A DNA stretch of 64,000 bases from Terriglobia bacterium (GTDB lineage Bacteria > Acidobacteriota > Terriglobia > Terriglobales > SCQP01): contig JAJPKR010000016.1 in assembly GCA_021323595.1 (NCBI GenBank), positions 1 through 64,000 on the forward strand, given 5' to 3'. The notes under the pieces were generated by a model. That model was not told the origin of the DNA, did not search any database, and saw nothing but the letters and a program-made list of their open reading frames with translations. How positions within the stretch are numbered: position 1 is the first letter of the stretch; each line of letters begins with the position of its first letter. Made by a program: the position numbers and the translations under genes. Positions 29,508-38,187 of this stretch are shown piece by piece.

Positions 29508-29613
29508 GCAAACCGAAAGAAACGGCAGGAATTTCCCTGATGCTAGCAGATAAGGTATATACCTGCCAGAAAATAGGCGATTCTAAGTAGATGGAAGGCG
29601 CCGGCCGCGGCGC
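29508..29613 (-). promoter_or_regulatory. Leader of the signalling operon with 12-bp palindrome
   Basis: This AT-richer stretch upstream of the poly-HAMP kinase contains the perfect palindrome AGGTATATACCT (29553-29564), a possible operator for a dimeric regulator. On the minus strand it is followed at once by TTATCT, a weak -10-like element. No good -35 is visible. It is the only AT-rich window upstream of the operon, so it probably holds its promoter. Confidence 0.4.
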
Positions 29614-31011
29614 TTATGCGCGCGCCGCCGCGCGCCGCCGCTTCCAGTAGTAGTAGGGGATGCCGGTCAAGATGATACCCAAGCCGATCGACGACGGCCC
29701 GAGGTTGTGGAGATAGTTCTGCACCAAGAGCGCCACCGAGGCGATCAAGAACAACGCCGGCACCACGGGATAGCCGAAGCTGCGATAGGGCGAGCGCTCG
29801 CCGCGGCGGCGAAACGCGAACAGGGCGCTGACCGAGAGCGCATAAAAGAGCCATTCCGCGAAAATCGTCAGCGTGTACAAGCTCTGGTAGGTGCCGGTGA
29901 GGCCGAGGAGCGAGGCGAACACGGCTTGGATCACCAGCGAGACGTGCGGCGTGCGGAAGCGGGGATGCACCCGCGCCAGCGGTTCGAAGAAGAGCCCTTC
30001 GCGAGCCAGCGCGAAAGGCGCCCGCGCGCCGGAGAGAATCGAGCTGTTGATGGTGGCGAACGCGGAGATCATCACCGCCGCCGCCACCAGCGCGCCGCCG
30101 TAACGCCCCAGGAAGACGGCCGCCATGCTCGCGGCCACGTTGTCGGCCCGTGCAATCTGTTCCGGCCGCAAGACGTAAAAATACGCGACGTTGATCACCG
30201 CGTACGCCAGGAAGACGACGAGCACGCCCAGCCCCATGGCCAAGGGGATGGTGCGTTGCGGGTTCTTGATTTCGCTGCCCGCCAGCGTCAGGTTGTTCCA
30301 GCCGTCGTAGCCCCAGAGCGCGGCCACCAACGCCGCGGTGAAGCCGCCGACTCCAACCGGCCCGCTCAGCCGCTGCGCCAGATGCTGCCAGTGGCCCGGC
30401 GCCCACGCGAAGGCGGCGACGATCAGAAAGGCGATCAGCAAGAGTTTCAGCGCCGTAAAGATCGTCTGCGTCTGCCCGCCCCGGCGCACGCCCAAATAGT
30501 TGATCGCGGTGACGCCGGCGATGAGCACCGCTGCCAGCAATTGCGCGCCGTCCACGGCGAGAAACCCGAAGTGGTGCGCCACATCCAGGCCCGGCCAGAT
30601 GAAGCTGGCGGCGCGGGAGAAGCCGGCGGCGATGGTGGCGATCGAAGCCGGGCGAATGATCCAGAACATGCCCCAGCCGAAGAGGAAGCCCAACAGCGGT
30701 CCCCAGCCGTCGCGCAAATAGGCGACTTCGCCTCCCGCCTCCGGCCGCATCGCGCCGAGCTCGGCGTACGCCAGCGCCCCGAAGAGTGACAGCACGCCGC
30801 CGATGACCCAGGCGGCCATGACCCAGCCGAAGTTGTGCACGGCCAGGACCATTTCCTTGGGCACGAGAAAAATGCCGGTGCCGATCAGCGTGCCCACGAC
30901 CAGCGCGATGCACTGCGTCGCGGTCAGCTCGCGCACGAGGCCGTCGCCGGCTTTCGCCGCGGGCGGCGATGCCGTGGCTCGCGCGCGTCCCGGGGGCGCC
31001 GCTCCGCTCAA
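29614..31011 (-). CDS. APC-superfamily amino acid permease
   Basis: 465 residues with about twelve hydrophobic helices. The first helix has the APC substrate-binding signature VVGTLIGTGIFLVPKE (~36), and AYAELGAMRPEAGGEVAYLR follows in helix 3, as in LAT/AdiC-like transporters. SEIKNPQRTIPLA (~262) is another family mark. Start TTG 31011 overlaps the stop of the sodium/solute symporter gene by four bases (TTGA); no ATG exists before the first helix, though GTG at residue 26 is an alternative. Substrate unknown, probably a neutral or aromatic amino acid. Confidence 0.9.
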   Translation of the reverse strand: MSGAAPPGRARATASPPAAKAGDGLVRELTATQCIALVVGTLIGTGIFLVPKEMVLAVHNFGWVMAAWVIGGVLSLFGALAYAELGAMRPEAGGEVAYLRDGWGPLLGFLFGWGMFWIIRPASIATIAAGFSRAASFIWPGLDVAHHFGFLAVDGAQLLAAVLIAGVTAINYLGVRRGGQTQTIFTALKLLLIAFLIVAAFAWAPGHWQHLAQRLSGPVGVGGFTAALVAALWGYDGWNNLTLAGSEIKNPQRTIPLAMGLGVLVVFLAYAVINVAYFYVLRPEQIARADNVAASMAAVFLGRYGGALVAAAVMISAFATINSSILSGARAPFALAREGLFFEPLARVHPRFRTPHVSLVIQAVFASLLGLTGTYQSLYTLTIFAEWLFYALSVSALFAFRRRGERSPYRSFGYPVVPALFLIASVALLVQNYLHNLGPSSIGLGIILTGIPYYYWKRRRAAARA

Positions 31012-32525
31012 AGCGCCGCCTCCGCCGGGCGGGGTTCGCCGTCGATGCTATGTTCGCGGTCGCGCGGTCGCAGCCAACTGGCCGCATAGCCGGTCACGAA
31101 GGTGGTCACCGTTCCGCCTACGATAAACCAAGTGAAGGGCAGCCCCAAGCGCCACAGCGCCAGCGCCGCGATCACGCCCAGCACCATGCCCACCATCGCC
31201 CCGAATTCGTTGGCGCGGCGGGTCAGCGTGCCCAGCATGAAAACCCCCAGCAGGGCGCTGAACGGATAGCTAATGATCGCCAAACCCGCCTCCAGCACCG
31301 ATTTCGAATCGCGGCTGGCGTAAGCCACGACGCTGAGCACGACCGTCCAGCCCACCGTCGCCAGCCGCGACATCCAGACGTAGTGGCGTTCGCTGCGGCC
31401 GGGGTTGAGGTGCGGCTTGTAGAAATCCATGATCGTGGTCGAGCTCAGTGAATTCAGCGCCGCACTCAGATTCGACATGGCGGCGGCGATGATGGCGGCG
31501 ATCACCAGGCCCCCCAGCCCAGCGGGAAAATATCGCGCCAGGTACTCCGGGTACAGCCGGTCGTAGCGGCCAAACTGGCCCGCCGCGGGCAGCGGATGCG
31601 TCTGGTAGAAGACGAAGAGCATCACGCCGATCACCAGAAACAGGGCGAACTGCCCGAAGATCACCAGCCAGCTGCTCAGCAGCGCCCAGCGGCTTTCGCG
31701 TTCGTTGCGCGCGGAAAGCAGGCGCTGCACCATCAGCTGATCGGTTCCGTGCGTGGCGGTCGTCAGGAACATGCCGCCGATCAGGCCCGACCAAAAGGTG
31801 TAGGTAACGTGCCAGGAGAAGTGAAAATCGAATACTTGAAACTTGTGCCCGTGGACGGCGGCTTCGTAAGCGACCCGCGCCCAGCCCCCGGGGATGCCGC
31901 GCAAAATCAGGAAGAAGCTGACCAGCGCGCCGAAGAGGTAAATGCAGATCTGGATGAAATCCGTCCAGATCACCGCGCGCATGCCGCCCTCGAAGGTATA
32001 GGCCAAGGTCAAGACCGCGATCAGGCCGATCACTTGAATTTCGCTGAAGTGCCAGGGAAACCCCAGCCGTGGCAGCGCCTCCAGCACGACCCCCACGACG
32101 ATGGCCACGGCCCACACGCGCACGCCCTCGGCCAGCGCGCGCCCGCCCAAAAAAATCAGTGCACTCAGGCTCTTGATTCGCGTGCCGAAGCGCCGCTGCA
32201 TGAGCTGGTACGCCGTGAACAGTTCGCCGCGGAAATAGTGCGGCAGCAGCACCACCACGATGACGATGCGGGCCAGCAAATAGCCCAGCACGAGTTGCAG
32301 GAATTCGAAATTGCCGGCGAAGCTCAGCCCCGGCGTGCTGATGATCGTGAGCACGCTGGTTTCCGCCGCGACGATGGAGAGCGAGATCGCCCACCAAGGA
32401 ATCCGCCGGCCGCCCAGAAAATAATCCTTCAGGGTGGCGCCCCGGCGGCGAAACGACATGCCGAAGGCGGTGACGCCGGCCAGGTAAGCGGCGATGATGA
32501 CGAGGTCAAGGCGATGCAGGCCCAT
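31008..32525 (-). CDS. Sodium:solute symporter (SSS family)
   Basis: 505 residues from ATG 32525, with about 13-14 hydrophobic helices. SSS landmarks: FGMSFRRRGATLKDYFLGGR (~20-40), PWWAISLSIVAAETSVLTII (~45), YQLMQRRFGTRIKS, and the sodium-site region AAMSNLSAALNSLSSTTIMDFY (~375). It imports an unknown solute (sugar, proline, organic acid or vitamin) driven by Na+. The downstream APC permease overlaps it by four bases, so the two transporters form one operon. The frame is open far upstream of 32525 but lacks protein-like sequence there. Confidence 0.92.
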   Translation of the reverse strand: MGLHRLDLVIIAAYLAGVTAFGMSFRRRGATLKDYFLGGRRIPWWAISLSIVAAETSVLTIISTPGLSFAGNFEFLQLVLGYLLARIVIVVVLLPHYFRGELFTAYQLMQRRFGTRIKSLSALIFLGGRALAEGVRVWAVAIVVGVVLEALPRLGFPWHFSEIQVIGLIAVLTLAYTFEGGMRAVIWTDFIQICIYLFGALVSFFLILRGIPGGWARVAYEAAVHGHKFQVFDFHFSWHVTYTFWSGLIGGMFLTTATHGTDQLMVQRLLSARNERESRWALLSSWLVIFGQFALFLVIGVMLFVFYQTHPLPAAGQFGRYDRLYPEYLARYFPAGLGGLVIAAIIAAAMSNLSAALNSLSSTTIMDFYKPHLNPGRSERHYVWMSRLATVGWTVVLSVVAYASRDSKSVLEAGLAIISYPFSALLGVFMLGTLTRRANEFGAMVGMVLGVIAALALWRLGLPFTWFIVGGTVTTFVTGYAASWLRPRDREHSIDGEPRPAEAAL

Positions 32526-32608
32526 GCGGGGCGATGGAGAGGCGGGAGCTAGCCTCCAGGGTACAGCAGGGCCGCGGCGGCGCAAAGATGCACAGCGGCA
32601 GGTGAAGG

Positions 32609-33319
32609 TTACGGTTTTCGCGTCGGCCGGATCAAGACTTCGCTGGCGAAGCTCTGCGGGGCCTGCGTCACCAGCATGGCCACGACGTGAGCTACGTCGT
32701 CCGGTTGCAACATCTTGCGCCGATCCTTGCCCCGCTCCGGCACCAGGTCCGTATCCACCGAGCCCGGGCAGATCACGCTGACCCGAATGCCGTAACCGCG
32801 CAACTCCTCCGCAATCGAATAGCTGAGCCCGTTGAGGGCCCATTTCGACGCCGCGTAGGCGGCGCCGCCGGGGACGGGATTATGCGCCGCCAGCGAGGAG
32901 ATGTTGACAATATGGCCGGTCTGGCGCTGGATCATGTAAGGAGCGGCAGCCCGCACCGCGAGATAGATCGCGCGCAAGTTCGTCTCCATCACCGCGTCCC
33001 AGGTCTCGGGAGGAGTCTCGTGCAACGGCAACCCAAAGGCGCCCACCCCGGCGTTGTTGACGAGAATGTCGAGCCGTCCATGCGGCCGAGCGGCGGCATG
33101 CACCATCTCCGCGACGGCCTGGGGCTGGCGCAAATCCAGGCAATGAATGCGGCCGCGGCCGTTCAGCCCGCGCGCCACTTCTTCCAGCCGCTCCCGGCTC
33201 CGCGCCGCCAGCACGACTTCCGCTCCCAATTGCGCGAGCCGGCGCGCGATCGCTTCCCCAATCCCGTGGCTGGCGCCGGTGACGAGCGCAACTTGCTCCG
33301 CGAGGGGTGTTTCTGCCAT
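32609..33319 (-). CDS. Short-chain dehydrogenase/reductase (SDR)
   Basis: A 236-residue classical SDR. The cofactor motif is VTGASHGIGEAIARRL (~14), with AARSRERL suggesting NADP preference. Next come LVNNAGVGAFG (~84), the catalytic Ser in HIVNISSLAAHNP (~138) and YAASK (~152), then VSVICPGSVDTDL. A GAAGGAA Shine-Dalgarno precedes ATG 33319. The Asn, Ser, Tyr and Lys of the active site are all present. Substrate unknown; 3-oxoacyl-ACP reductase-like and sugar/sepiapterin reductase-like roles are possible. Confidence 0.92.
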   Translation of the reverse strand: MAETPLAEQVALVTGASHGIGEAIARRLAQLGAEVVLAARSRERLEEVARGLNGRGRIHCLDLRQPQAVAEMVHAAARPHGRLDILVNNAGVGAFGLPLHETPPETWDAVMETNLRAIYLAVRAAAPYMIQRQTGHIVNISSLAAHNPVPGGAAYAASKWALNGLSYSIAEELRGYGIRVSVICPGSVDTDLVPERGKDRRKMLQPDDVAHVVAMLVTQAPQSFASEVLIRPTRKP

Positions 33320-33421
33320 ATTTCCTTCAAACCTTCCGGGCTGAGGTTTTTACCCATCCATCCGCGCGATCCGAGCCCGGCGGGTCTGGCATCTCAAGAC
33401 GATGGGAAATCTCCGCTCGGC

Positions 33422-33450
33422 TTGCCGAAACGCAGATTCCCTTCTATAAT
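33422..33450 (+). promoter_or_regulatory. Sigma-70 promoter
   Basis: TTGCCG (33422-33427), an exact 17-base spacer and a perfect TATAAT (33445-33450). The start site should lie near 33457, about 56 bases upstream of the ATG at 33513 of the TPR protein gene. Confidence 0.75.
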
Positions 33451-33512
33451 CCACCCTTTTGCAAGGTGGTGCCCTGAATAGGCAAGCTCAAGGAGTGAAG
33501 GGAGAAGAGGAG

Positions 33513-34940
33513 ATGAAGCACGTGGCAAAACTCATGGCGCCGATTTCGGTGTCGCTGGCGTTGCTGGCGGGCCTGACCCTGGCCGCGCAGAATCAAGCGG
33601 TCCAGCAACAACAGGCGCCGCCCCCCAATTCCGCGCAGCAACAGACTTCTCCCGCCCCGGCGCCGGCGACGCAGGCAGCGCCGGCCGCGGAGCCCGCTTC
33701 GCCTCCGATCCCACCCTGCCCCGCGCCGGCCCCCGCGCTAACCACGCGCAAGTGGAAGGGCAACGGCACCCCCAATTCTGAGCGCGCCGAATACGACGCT
33801 TACGTCAAGGCAACCCAGGCCACCGACCGAGCGCAGCAAGCCCAGGACTTCGCCGCCTTCGTGCAGCAGTTCCCGAATTCCGATTACCTCATGCCCGCGC
33901 TCGAAGGCGAGATGGGCGCGCAAGCGCAAAGCAACAACAACGCCGGGGCCATCGATACCGCGCTGCAAATTTTGAAAAGTCCTAAGGCGGACGCCGACGC
34001 GCAGGCCGATGCCTATACCGTTTTGGCCTATTTGCTCCCCGCCGAAATCGGCAAGCTGACCGGCAACGATCCCAAGATCGAGACCATGCTCGGCCAGCTG
34101 GACTGGGCGGCGCAGTGTGGCGCGAAGGAACTGGCCGGCGCGACGCCGCCGGCGGGCCAGAGCGCCGAGCAATTCGATCAGAAAAAGGCCCAATCCGCGT
34201 ACATCTTCAATCGCGCCGAAGGCTTCGTGGCCTTACAGCGCAAACAGTACACGACGGCGGTGGCCGACCTGACATCCGCGATTCAGTTCAACAACAAGGA
34301 CGTCTCCGCTTACTACTGGCTCGGCATCGCAGAACTGTCGCAAAAGCCCAATCCCGATTTCAGCGCCGGCATCTTTTATATCGCCCGCGCCAACAGCCTG
34401 TCACCGCAAACCTCCGTGATCAGCCAGTACTTGAACAACGTCTATAACGGCTATCACGGCTCGCTGGACGGGTTGGAACAAGTGAAGCAGGCAGCCGCCG
34501 CCAATCCGACGCCACCCGCCGGCTTCCACATCCAGTCCGCGGCCGAGATCGCGGAAGCGGCCAACGAGGCGGCCATCGCGGCGGCGAAGGCGGAGCGGGA
34601 AAAGCAGATGCAGGTTCTGTATCCGCCCGATACCTTCCGGGGCATGAAGCAGCGGCTCATGAATCCCGACACTGCCTCGGGGGAATGGAAGCAGATCAAG
34701 GGCCAGGGCTATCAGTTTGAAGGCATCGTGATCTCCGCCGAGCCGCGGAGCGTGCAAGTAGCCGTGGATCCCTTCGACATTCAGGATCAGAAGGCGGATG
34801 TGCACCTGATTTTGACGACGCCGCATCACGATCTCCAGCCGGGCCAAAAGGTGATTCTGGAAGGCATTGCAACCGATCTGCAAACCAGTCCGGACTTCAT
34901 GCTGACCCTGACGAAGGGCACGATCAAGCCGGCCTCTTAA
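33513..34940 (+). CDS. Exported TPR-like protein with Pro/Gln-rich linker
   Basis: A 475-residue exported protein. ATG 33513 follows a strong GGAGAAGAGGAG Shine-Dalgarno and opens a signal peptide (ISVSLALLAGLTLAAQ). A Gln/Pro/Ala-rich linker (~30-85) leads to helical repeats (SERAEYDAYVKATQATDRAQ, ADAYTVLAYLLPAEIG, AYYWLGIAELSQKPNPDFSA) and a C-terminal beta-like domain (~405-470) of unknown type. A consensus sigma-70 promoter upstream suggests high housekeeping expression. Such proteins are common in Acidobacteriota; no function is known. After the stop, CCGG-GCTCGCG-CCGG then AAGTTTTT (34942-34964) is a weak terminator candidate. Confidence 0.82.
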   Translation: MKHVAKLMAPISVSLALLAGLTLAAQNQAVQQQQAPPPNSAQQQTSPAPAPATQAAPAAEPASPPIPPCPAPAPALTTRKWKGNGTPNSERAEYDAYVKATQATDRAQQAQDFAAFVQQFPNSDYLMPALEGEMGAQAQSNNNAGAIDTALQILKSPKADADAQADAYTVLAYLLPAEIGKLTGNDPKIETMLGQLDWAAQCGAKELAGATPPAGQSAEQFDQKKAQSAYIFNRAEGFVALQRKQYTTAVADLTSAIQFNNKDVSAYYWLGIAELSQKPNPDFSAGIFYIARANSLSPQTSVISQYLNNVYNGYHGSLDGLEQVKQAAAANPTPPAGFHIQSAAEIAEAANEAAIAAAKAEREKQMQVLYPPDTFRGMKQRLMNPDTASGEWKQIKGQGYQFEGIVISAEPRSVQVAVDPFDIQDQKADVHLILTTPHHDLQPGQKVILEGIATDLQTSPDFMLTLTKGTIKPAS

Positions 34941-35020
34941 GCCGGGCTCGCGCCGGAAGTTTTTCTGTCCCTTGGACCGCGGCGACGGGCACCGCCAAAC
35001 CACGCAAAGCGCAGCGTGTG

Positions 35021-35839
35021 CTAACGCGCCGCGGCAGTGCGCTCAGCTTCGAGCGCGCGCAAGCGGGCGGGCAAGAACGGGTGAATCAAGGCCTGGTAGG
35101 CTGCCGCGCCCACAACACCGCCGATTAAGGGCCCGGCGATCGGCACCCACCAATAATGGTTCGGCGCGGGCAGCGCCGCTGTCCCCCAACCGCTAAAGAA
35201 GCAGAAAAGTCGCGGCCCAAAATCTCGCGCCGGATTGATCGGCCAGCCTTCCAGATAGCCCATCGAAGCGCCGATCGCCGCCACCAGCAATCCGATGATC
35301 AAAGCGCTGGAATTGGCCATGGGCGCCATTTCGTTGTACTGCTCGGTGATGGCGAACAGGCCGAAAAGAAAGAACCCCGTCATCACGATTTGATCCACGA
35401 AGGCGTGCATCGGCGTGATCGCGAAGCCGGGATGGGTGAAAAACACCGCCGCCGCCCCGCCCGCTGCGCGCGTCAGTTGGTGCGATTGGTTGAACGCGTC
35501 AATCACCGGCGAAAAGAGCAAGTACACGATGCCGGCGCCCACGAAGGCGCCGGCCACCTGGGCCGCACAATAAGGGCCGACTTTTTTCCAAGGAAAGCGA
35601 CGAAAGAAAGCCAGCGCCAGGGTGACCGCCGGGTTGGCGTGCGTGCCGGATACCGAGCCGGTGACGTAAATGGCAATCGCCACGGCGAGGCCCCACGCGA
35701 TGCACAGGCCCCAATATGCCCGGCTATACGGGCTGGGCTGATACAGCGTGAACATCGCCGCGGCCGAATCGCCGAAGGCGATGATGATGATGACTGCCAC
35801 GGCCTCCGAAATCAGCTCCCCCGTCCACTGTCGCCGCAT
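35021..35839 (-). CDS. MIP-family aquaglyceroporin
   Basis: A 272-residue protein with six hydrophobic segments and the two half-helix NPA boxes: [15 protein letters not shown] (~65) and [18 protein letters not shown] (~200). Asp directly after the second NPAR is the classic mark of glycerol facilitators as opposed to strict water channels. [19 protein letters not shown] at the N-terminus also fits GlpF-like proteins. It probably passes glycerol or small polyols through the inner membrane. No glpK or glpD is nearby. Confidence 0.92.
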   Translation of the reverse strand: MRRQWTGELISEAVAVIIIIAFGDSAAAMFTLYQPSPYSRAYWGLCIAWGLAVAIAIYVTGSVSGTHANPAVTLALAFFRRFPWKKVGPYCAAQVAGAFVGAGIVYLLFSPVIDAFNQSHQLTRAAGGAAAVFFTHPGFAITPMHAFVDQIVMTGFFLFGLFAITEQYNEMAPMANSSALIIGLLVAAIGASMGYLEGWPINPARDFGPRLFCFFSGWGTAALPAPNHYWWVPIAGPLIGGVVGAAAYQALIHPFLPARLRALEAERTAAAR

Positions 35840-35915
35840 CGGCCCTATTCACCTCGGCAGGGAGTCTGCCACGAATGTCGCCTACCGCGCCAGCCCCAGT
35901 GATCCAACTTTCCCC

Positions 35916-35944
35916 TTGCACTTGGCCGGAAGTTCGGATATTTT
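35916..35944 (+). promoter_or_regulatory. Sigma-70 promoter of the cold-shock gene
   Basis: TTGCAC (35916-35921), a 17-base spacer and TATTTT (35939-35944). This places the start ~35 bases upstream of the GTG at 35985, with AAGGAGGG in the leader. Confidence 0.6.
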
Positions 35945-35984
35945 CGGCCCGAATCAGCGCAGCGGCCGGGAAGGAGGGCCGATC

Positions 35985-36195
35985 GTGAAGGAACGAGGCA
36001 CAGTGAAATGGTTCAATGGAGCCAAAGGTTACGGCTTCATCCAGCGGGCAAGCGGTGAAGACGTTTTCGTGCATTACTCCGCCATTCAGGAATCGGGTTT
36101 TCGCACCCTGAACGTAAGGTGAAGCCGTCGAATACGAGCTCTTGAAGGGGCCGAAAGGCTATCAGGCGGCCAACGTCACGCGCGTGGCGGTTTAA
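35985..36195 (+). pseudogene. Cold-shock protein (CspA family), frameshifted
   Basis: GTG 35985 follows AAGGAGGG and starts [20 protein letters not shown], then [12 protein letters not shown]. These are the RNP1/RNP2 motifs of a ~69-residue cold-shock domain. After TLN the expected Glu-Gly-Glu is disrupted: bases 36111-36123 read AACGTAAGGTGAA, and one extra base (the T at 36115 is the simplest choice) brings in a TGA stop at 36120-36122. Removing it restores EAVEYELLKGPKGYQAANVT to a TAA at 36193-36195. Total length is 3n+1. This may be a sequencing/assembly error, a recent mutation, or +1 frameshifting at AGG-UGA. The last base overlaps the GH16 ATG (TAATG). Confidence 0.82.
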
Positions 36196-37292
36196 TGATC
36201 TTGCGGGCTTGTGTCGCCGCTCTGGCGGCACTGCTTCTTGCCGGATGCGGGGCGTCGGGCATCCCCGGGCCGAACGCAGCGGCCGGCGTGGCGGCGCCGG
36301 CCATCGCGCTAACACCGGCGCTGAATAGCGCTCAGATAGTCCATTTGACCGCAACCACACCCGGCGCCGCGATCTATTACACGCTCGACGGAACCCAGCC
36401 GAGCGCGAGTTCGCCGCAATACCGGGCGCCGTTCTTGCTCACCGCTTCGGCAACCATCACGGCCATCGCCATCGTGGGCGTTCAGGCCAGCGCGGCGGCA
36501 AGCCAAAAAGTCACGTTGTCGATCCCCTCGGGAACTTTGGTCTGGGCTGACGATTTTGCCAACGCGACGGGTGCAAACGCGCAGCCCGATCCCTCGATTT
36601 GGACCTACGACACTGGCAGCGGGGGATGGGGCAATCAAGAGTTGGAGACTTATTGCGCTTGGAACTCCTCCGCCGCACCTTGCGATCCTGCCCAGCCTAA
36701 TGCTTACGTCGGCACCGACCACACATTGCACATCGTCGCTCGCGAGACGGCGCCAGGCGTTTATACTTCGGCGCGCTTGAAGAGTCAGGGCTTGTTCAGC
36801 TTCCAATACGGCCGCGTGGAAGCGCGCATGCTGCTGCCCGAAGGCCAAGGCTTATGGCCCGCGTTCTGGCTTTTGGGCAACGACATTCCCGGCGTTGGTT
36901 GGCCAGCATGCGGCGAGCAAGACGTGATGGAGCATATCAATCTGCCCAGTCCGGATTGGATCGCCGGCTCGCTGCACGGTCCGAGCGCCAATCTCTCGCA
37001 AAAGTACTACTTTCCCTCGGGCCAATCCCCCGCCGGCTGGCACGTGTATGGGATGATCTGGTCGCCGGCAAAGATCCAGTACTACGTGGACTCGCCCGCG
37101 AACGTCTATGCGACGTTCACGCCCGACAGCTTAGCCGGCCAGGCCAACGCCGTCTGGCCCTTCGACCACGGCGACGGAGCGTTCTTGCTCTTGAACCTGG
37201 CCGTCGGCGGCAACTGGCCGGGTTCGCCCAATAGCACGACGCCATTCCCCGCCTCCGTCCTCGTCTCCTACGTCCATATCTATACGAACTAA
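36195..37292 (+). CDS. GH16 beta-glucanase-like lipoprotein
   Basis: 365 residues. The N-terminus ends in lipobox LLLAGC (Cys ~18), so it is a lipoprotein. Residues ~45-105 resemble the chitobiase/beta-hexosaminidase C-terminal-like beta domain (GAAIYYTLDGTQPSASSPQY). Residues ~115-365 form a GH16 domain: WTYDTGSGGWGNQELETYC, then FSFQYGRVEARMLLPEGQGL, WPAFWLLG and catalytic EQDVMEH. The family signature is ExDxxE; both Glu and the Asp are kept, with Gln where Ile or Val is usual. It likely cleaves laminarin-like beta-1,3-glucans. ATG 36195 overlaps the csp stop (TAATG). Confidence 0.9.
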   Translation: MILRACVAALAALLLAGCGASGIPGPNAAAGVAAPAIALTPALNSAQIVHLTATTPGAAIYYTLDGTQPSASSPQYRAPFLLTASATITAIAIVGVQASAAASQKVTLSIPSGTLVWADDFANATGANAQPDPSIWTYDTGSGGWGNQELETYCAWNSSAAPCDPAQPNAYVGTDHTLHIVARETAPGVYTSARLKSQGLFSFQYGRVEARMLLPEGQGLWPAFWLLGNDIPGVGWPACGEQDVMEHINLPSPDWIAGSLHGPSANLSQKYYFPSGQSPAGWHVYGMIWSPAKIQYYVDSPANVYATFTPDSLAGQANAVWPFDHGDGAFLLLNLAVGGNWPGSPNSTTPFPASVLVSYVHIYTN

Positions 37293-37298
37293 GCCGGC

Positions 37299-37317
37299 CG
37301 CCGCACCGGGTGCGGCC
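37299..37317. terminator. Hairpin between convergent genes, possible terminator
   Basis: CCGCACC and GGTGCGG (37301-37315) form a tight GC hairpin in the 37-bp gap between the convergent GH16 and dapD genes. There is no U-run, so intrinsic termination is uncertain. Confidence 0.3.
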
Positions 37318-37329
37318 GCCCGCCATCGT

Positions 37330-38175
37330 CTAACGCAGCCATTCTTCGAGCAGCGCGGCGCGGTCGGATTTCTCGTCCCGGTACTTGACGATCACGGGCG
37401 CATACAGCGATAAACCCCACTCCGGCCCGCGCCCCTGTTTCACGGCGCGAGCGCCGGGCACCACCACCGCGCGTTCTGGCACGCGCAACGGCTGGTCATC
37501 TGTGGCGCGATGGATCATGTCCCGCGGCAAATCGTATAGCGGCGTCGAACGAGTGAGGATCACGCCCGCGCCCAGGATGGCGCCGGCGCCGACTTGTGTT
37601 CCTTCGTAAACGCCGGTATTGCCGCCAATCAACGCATCGTCTTCGACGATGACGGGGCTCGCGTTCACCGGCTCGAGCACGCCGCCGATTTGCGCGCCGG
37701 CGCTGAGGTGCACACGCTTGCCGATCTGCGCGCAGGATCCGACCAGGGCATGAGAATCGATCATGGCGCCTTCGTCCACGTACGCGCCGATATTGATGAA
37801 CATCGGCGGCATGCAAATGACGCCCGGCGCGACGTAGGCCCCGTCGCGCACGCTCGATCCGCCTGGAACCAACCGCACCCGGTCCGCCAGCTGCCAGGGC
37901 CGCAAGGGCAGGGTCTCTTTGTCGAAGTAGCGCAGTCCCGCCGCCTCCCCCATTTCCACCAATGCGCCGATCTGGAAGCCGAGCAGAATCCCTTCCTTCA
38001 CCCAAGCCTCGGCCTGCCAGCCCTTCGGGCCGCGGCGGGCGGCGCGCGCCTGGCCTCGATTCAGAGCGTCTTTGAGTTCGGCGAAGGCGGCCAGCGCTTC
38101 GCCGCGCCGGGCCTCGAGATCGGGAGCGGCGCGCAGTTCACGAATTCGAGATGCGAGGCGGTCGAGGTTGGCCAT
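37330..38175 (-). CDS. dapD: Tetrahydrodipicolinate N-succinyltransferase
   Basis: A 281-residue left-handed beta-helix acyltransferase in the succinylase branch of lysine/diaminopimelate synthesis. Seen: RGPKGWQAEAWVKEGILLGF (~48), the hexapeptide repeat region VRDGAYVAPGVICMPPMFIN then IGAYVDEGAMIDSHALVGSC, IGGVLEPVNASPVIVEDD and NTGVYEGTQVGAGAILGAGV. Length fits the ~275-residue proteobacterial-type DapD. It is third in the dapB-dapA-dapD operon, 12 bp after dapA. Its presence implies a DapC/DapE route encoded elsewhere. Confidence 0.95.
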   Translation of the reverse strand: MANLDRLASRIRELRAAPDLEARRGEALAAFAELKDALNRGQARAARRGPKGWQAEAWVKEGILLGFQIGALVEMGEAAGLRYFDKETLPLRPWQLADRVRLVPGGSSVRDGAYVAPGVICMPPMFINIGAYVDEGAMIDSHALVGSCAQIGKRVHLSAGAQIGGVLEPVNASPVIVEDDALIGGNTGVYEGTQVGAGAILGAGVILTRSTPLYDLPRDMIHRATDDQPLRVPERAVVVPGARAVKQGRGPEWGLSLYAPVIVKYRDEKSDRAALLEEWLR

Positions 38176-38187
38176 GTCGGCGCCGGG

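Noticed and set aside
29508-29613. Sigma-54 promoter (TGGCA element near 29566)
   Set aside because: The GG-N10-GC spacing and TTGC box of a -24/-12 promoter are not met.
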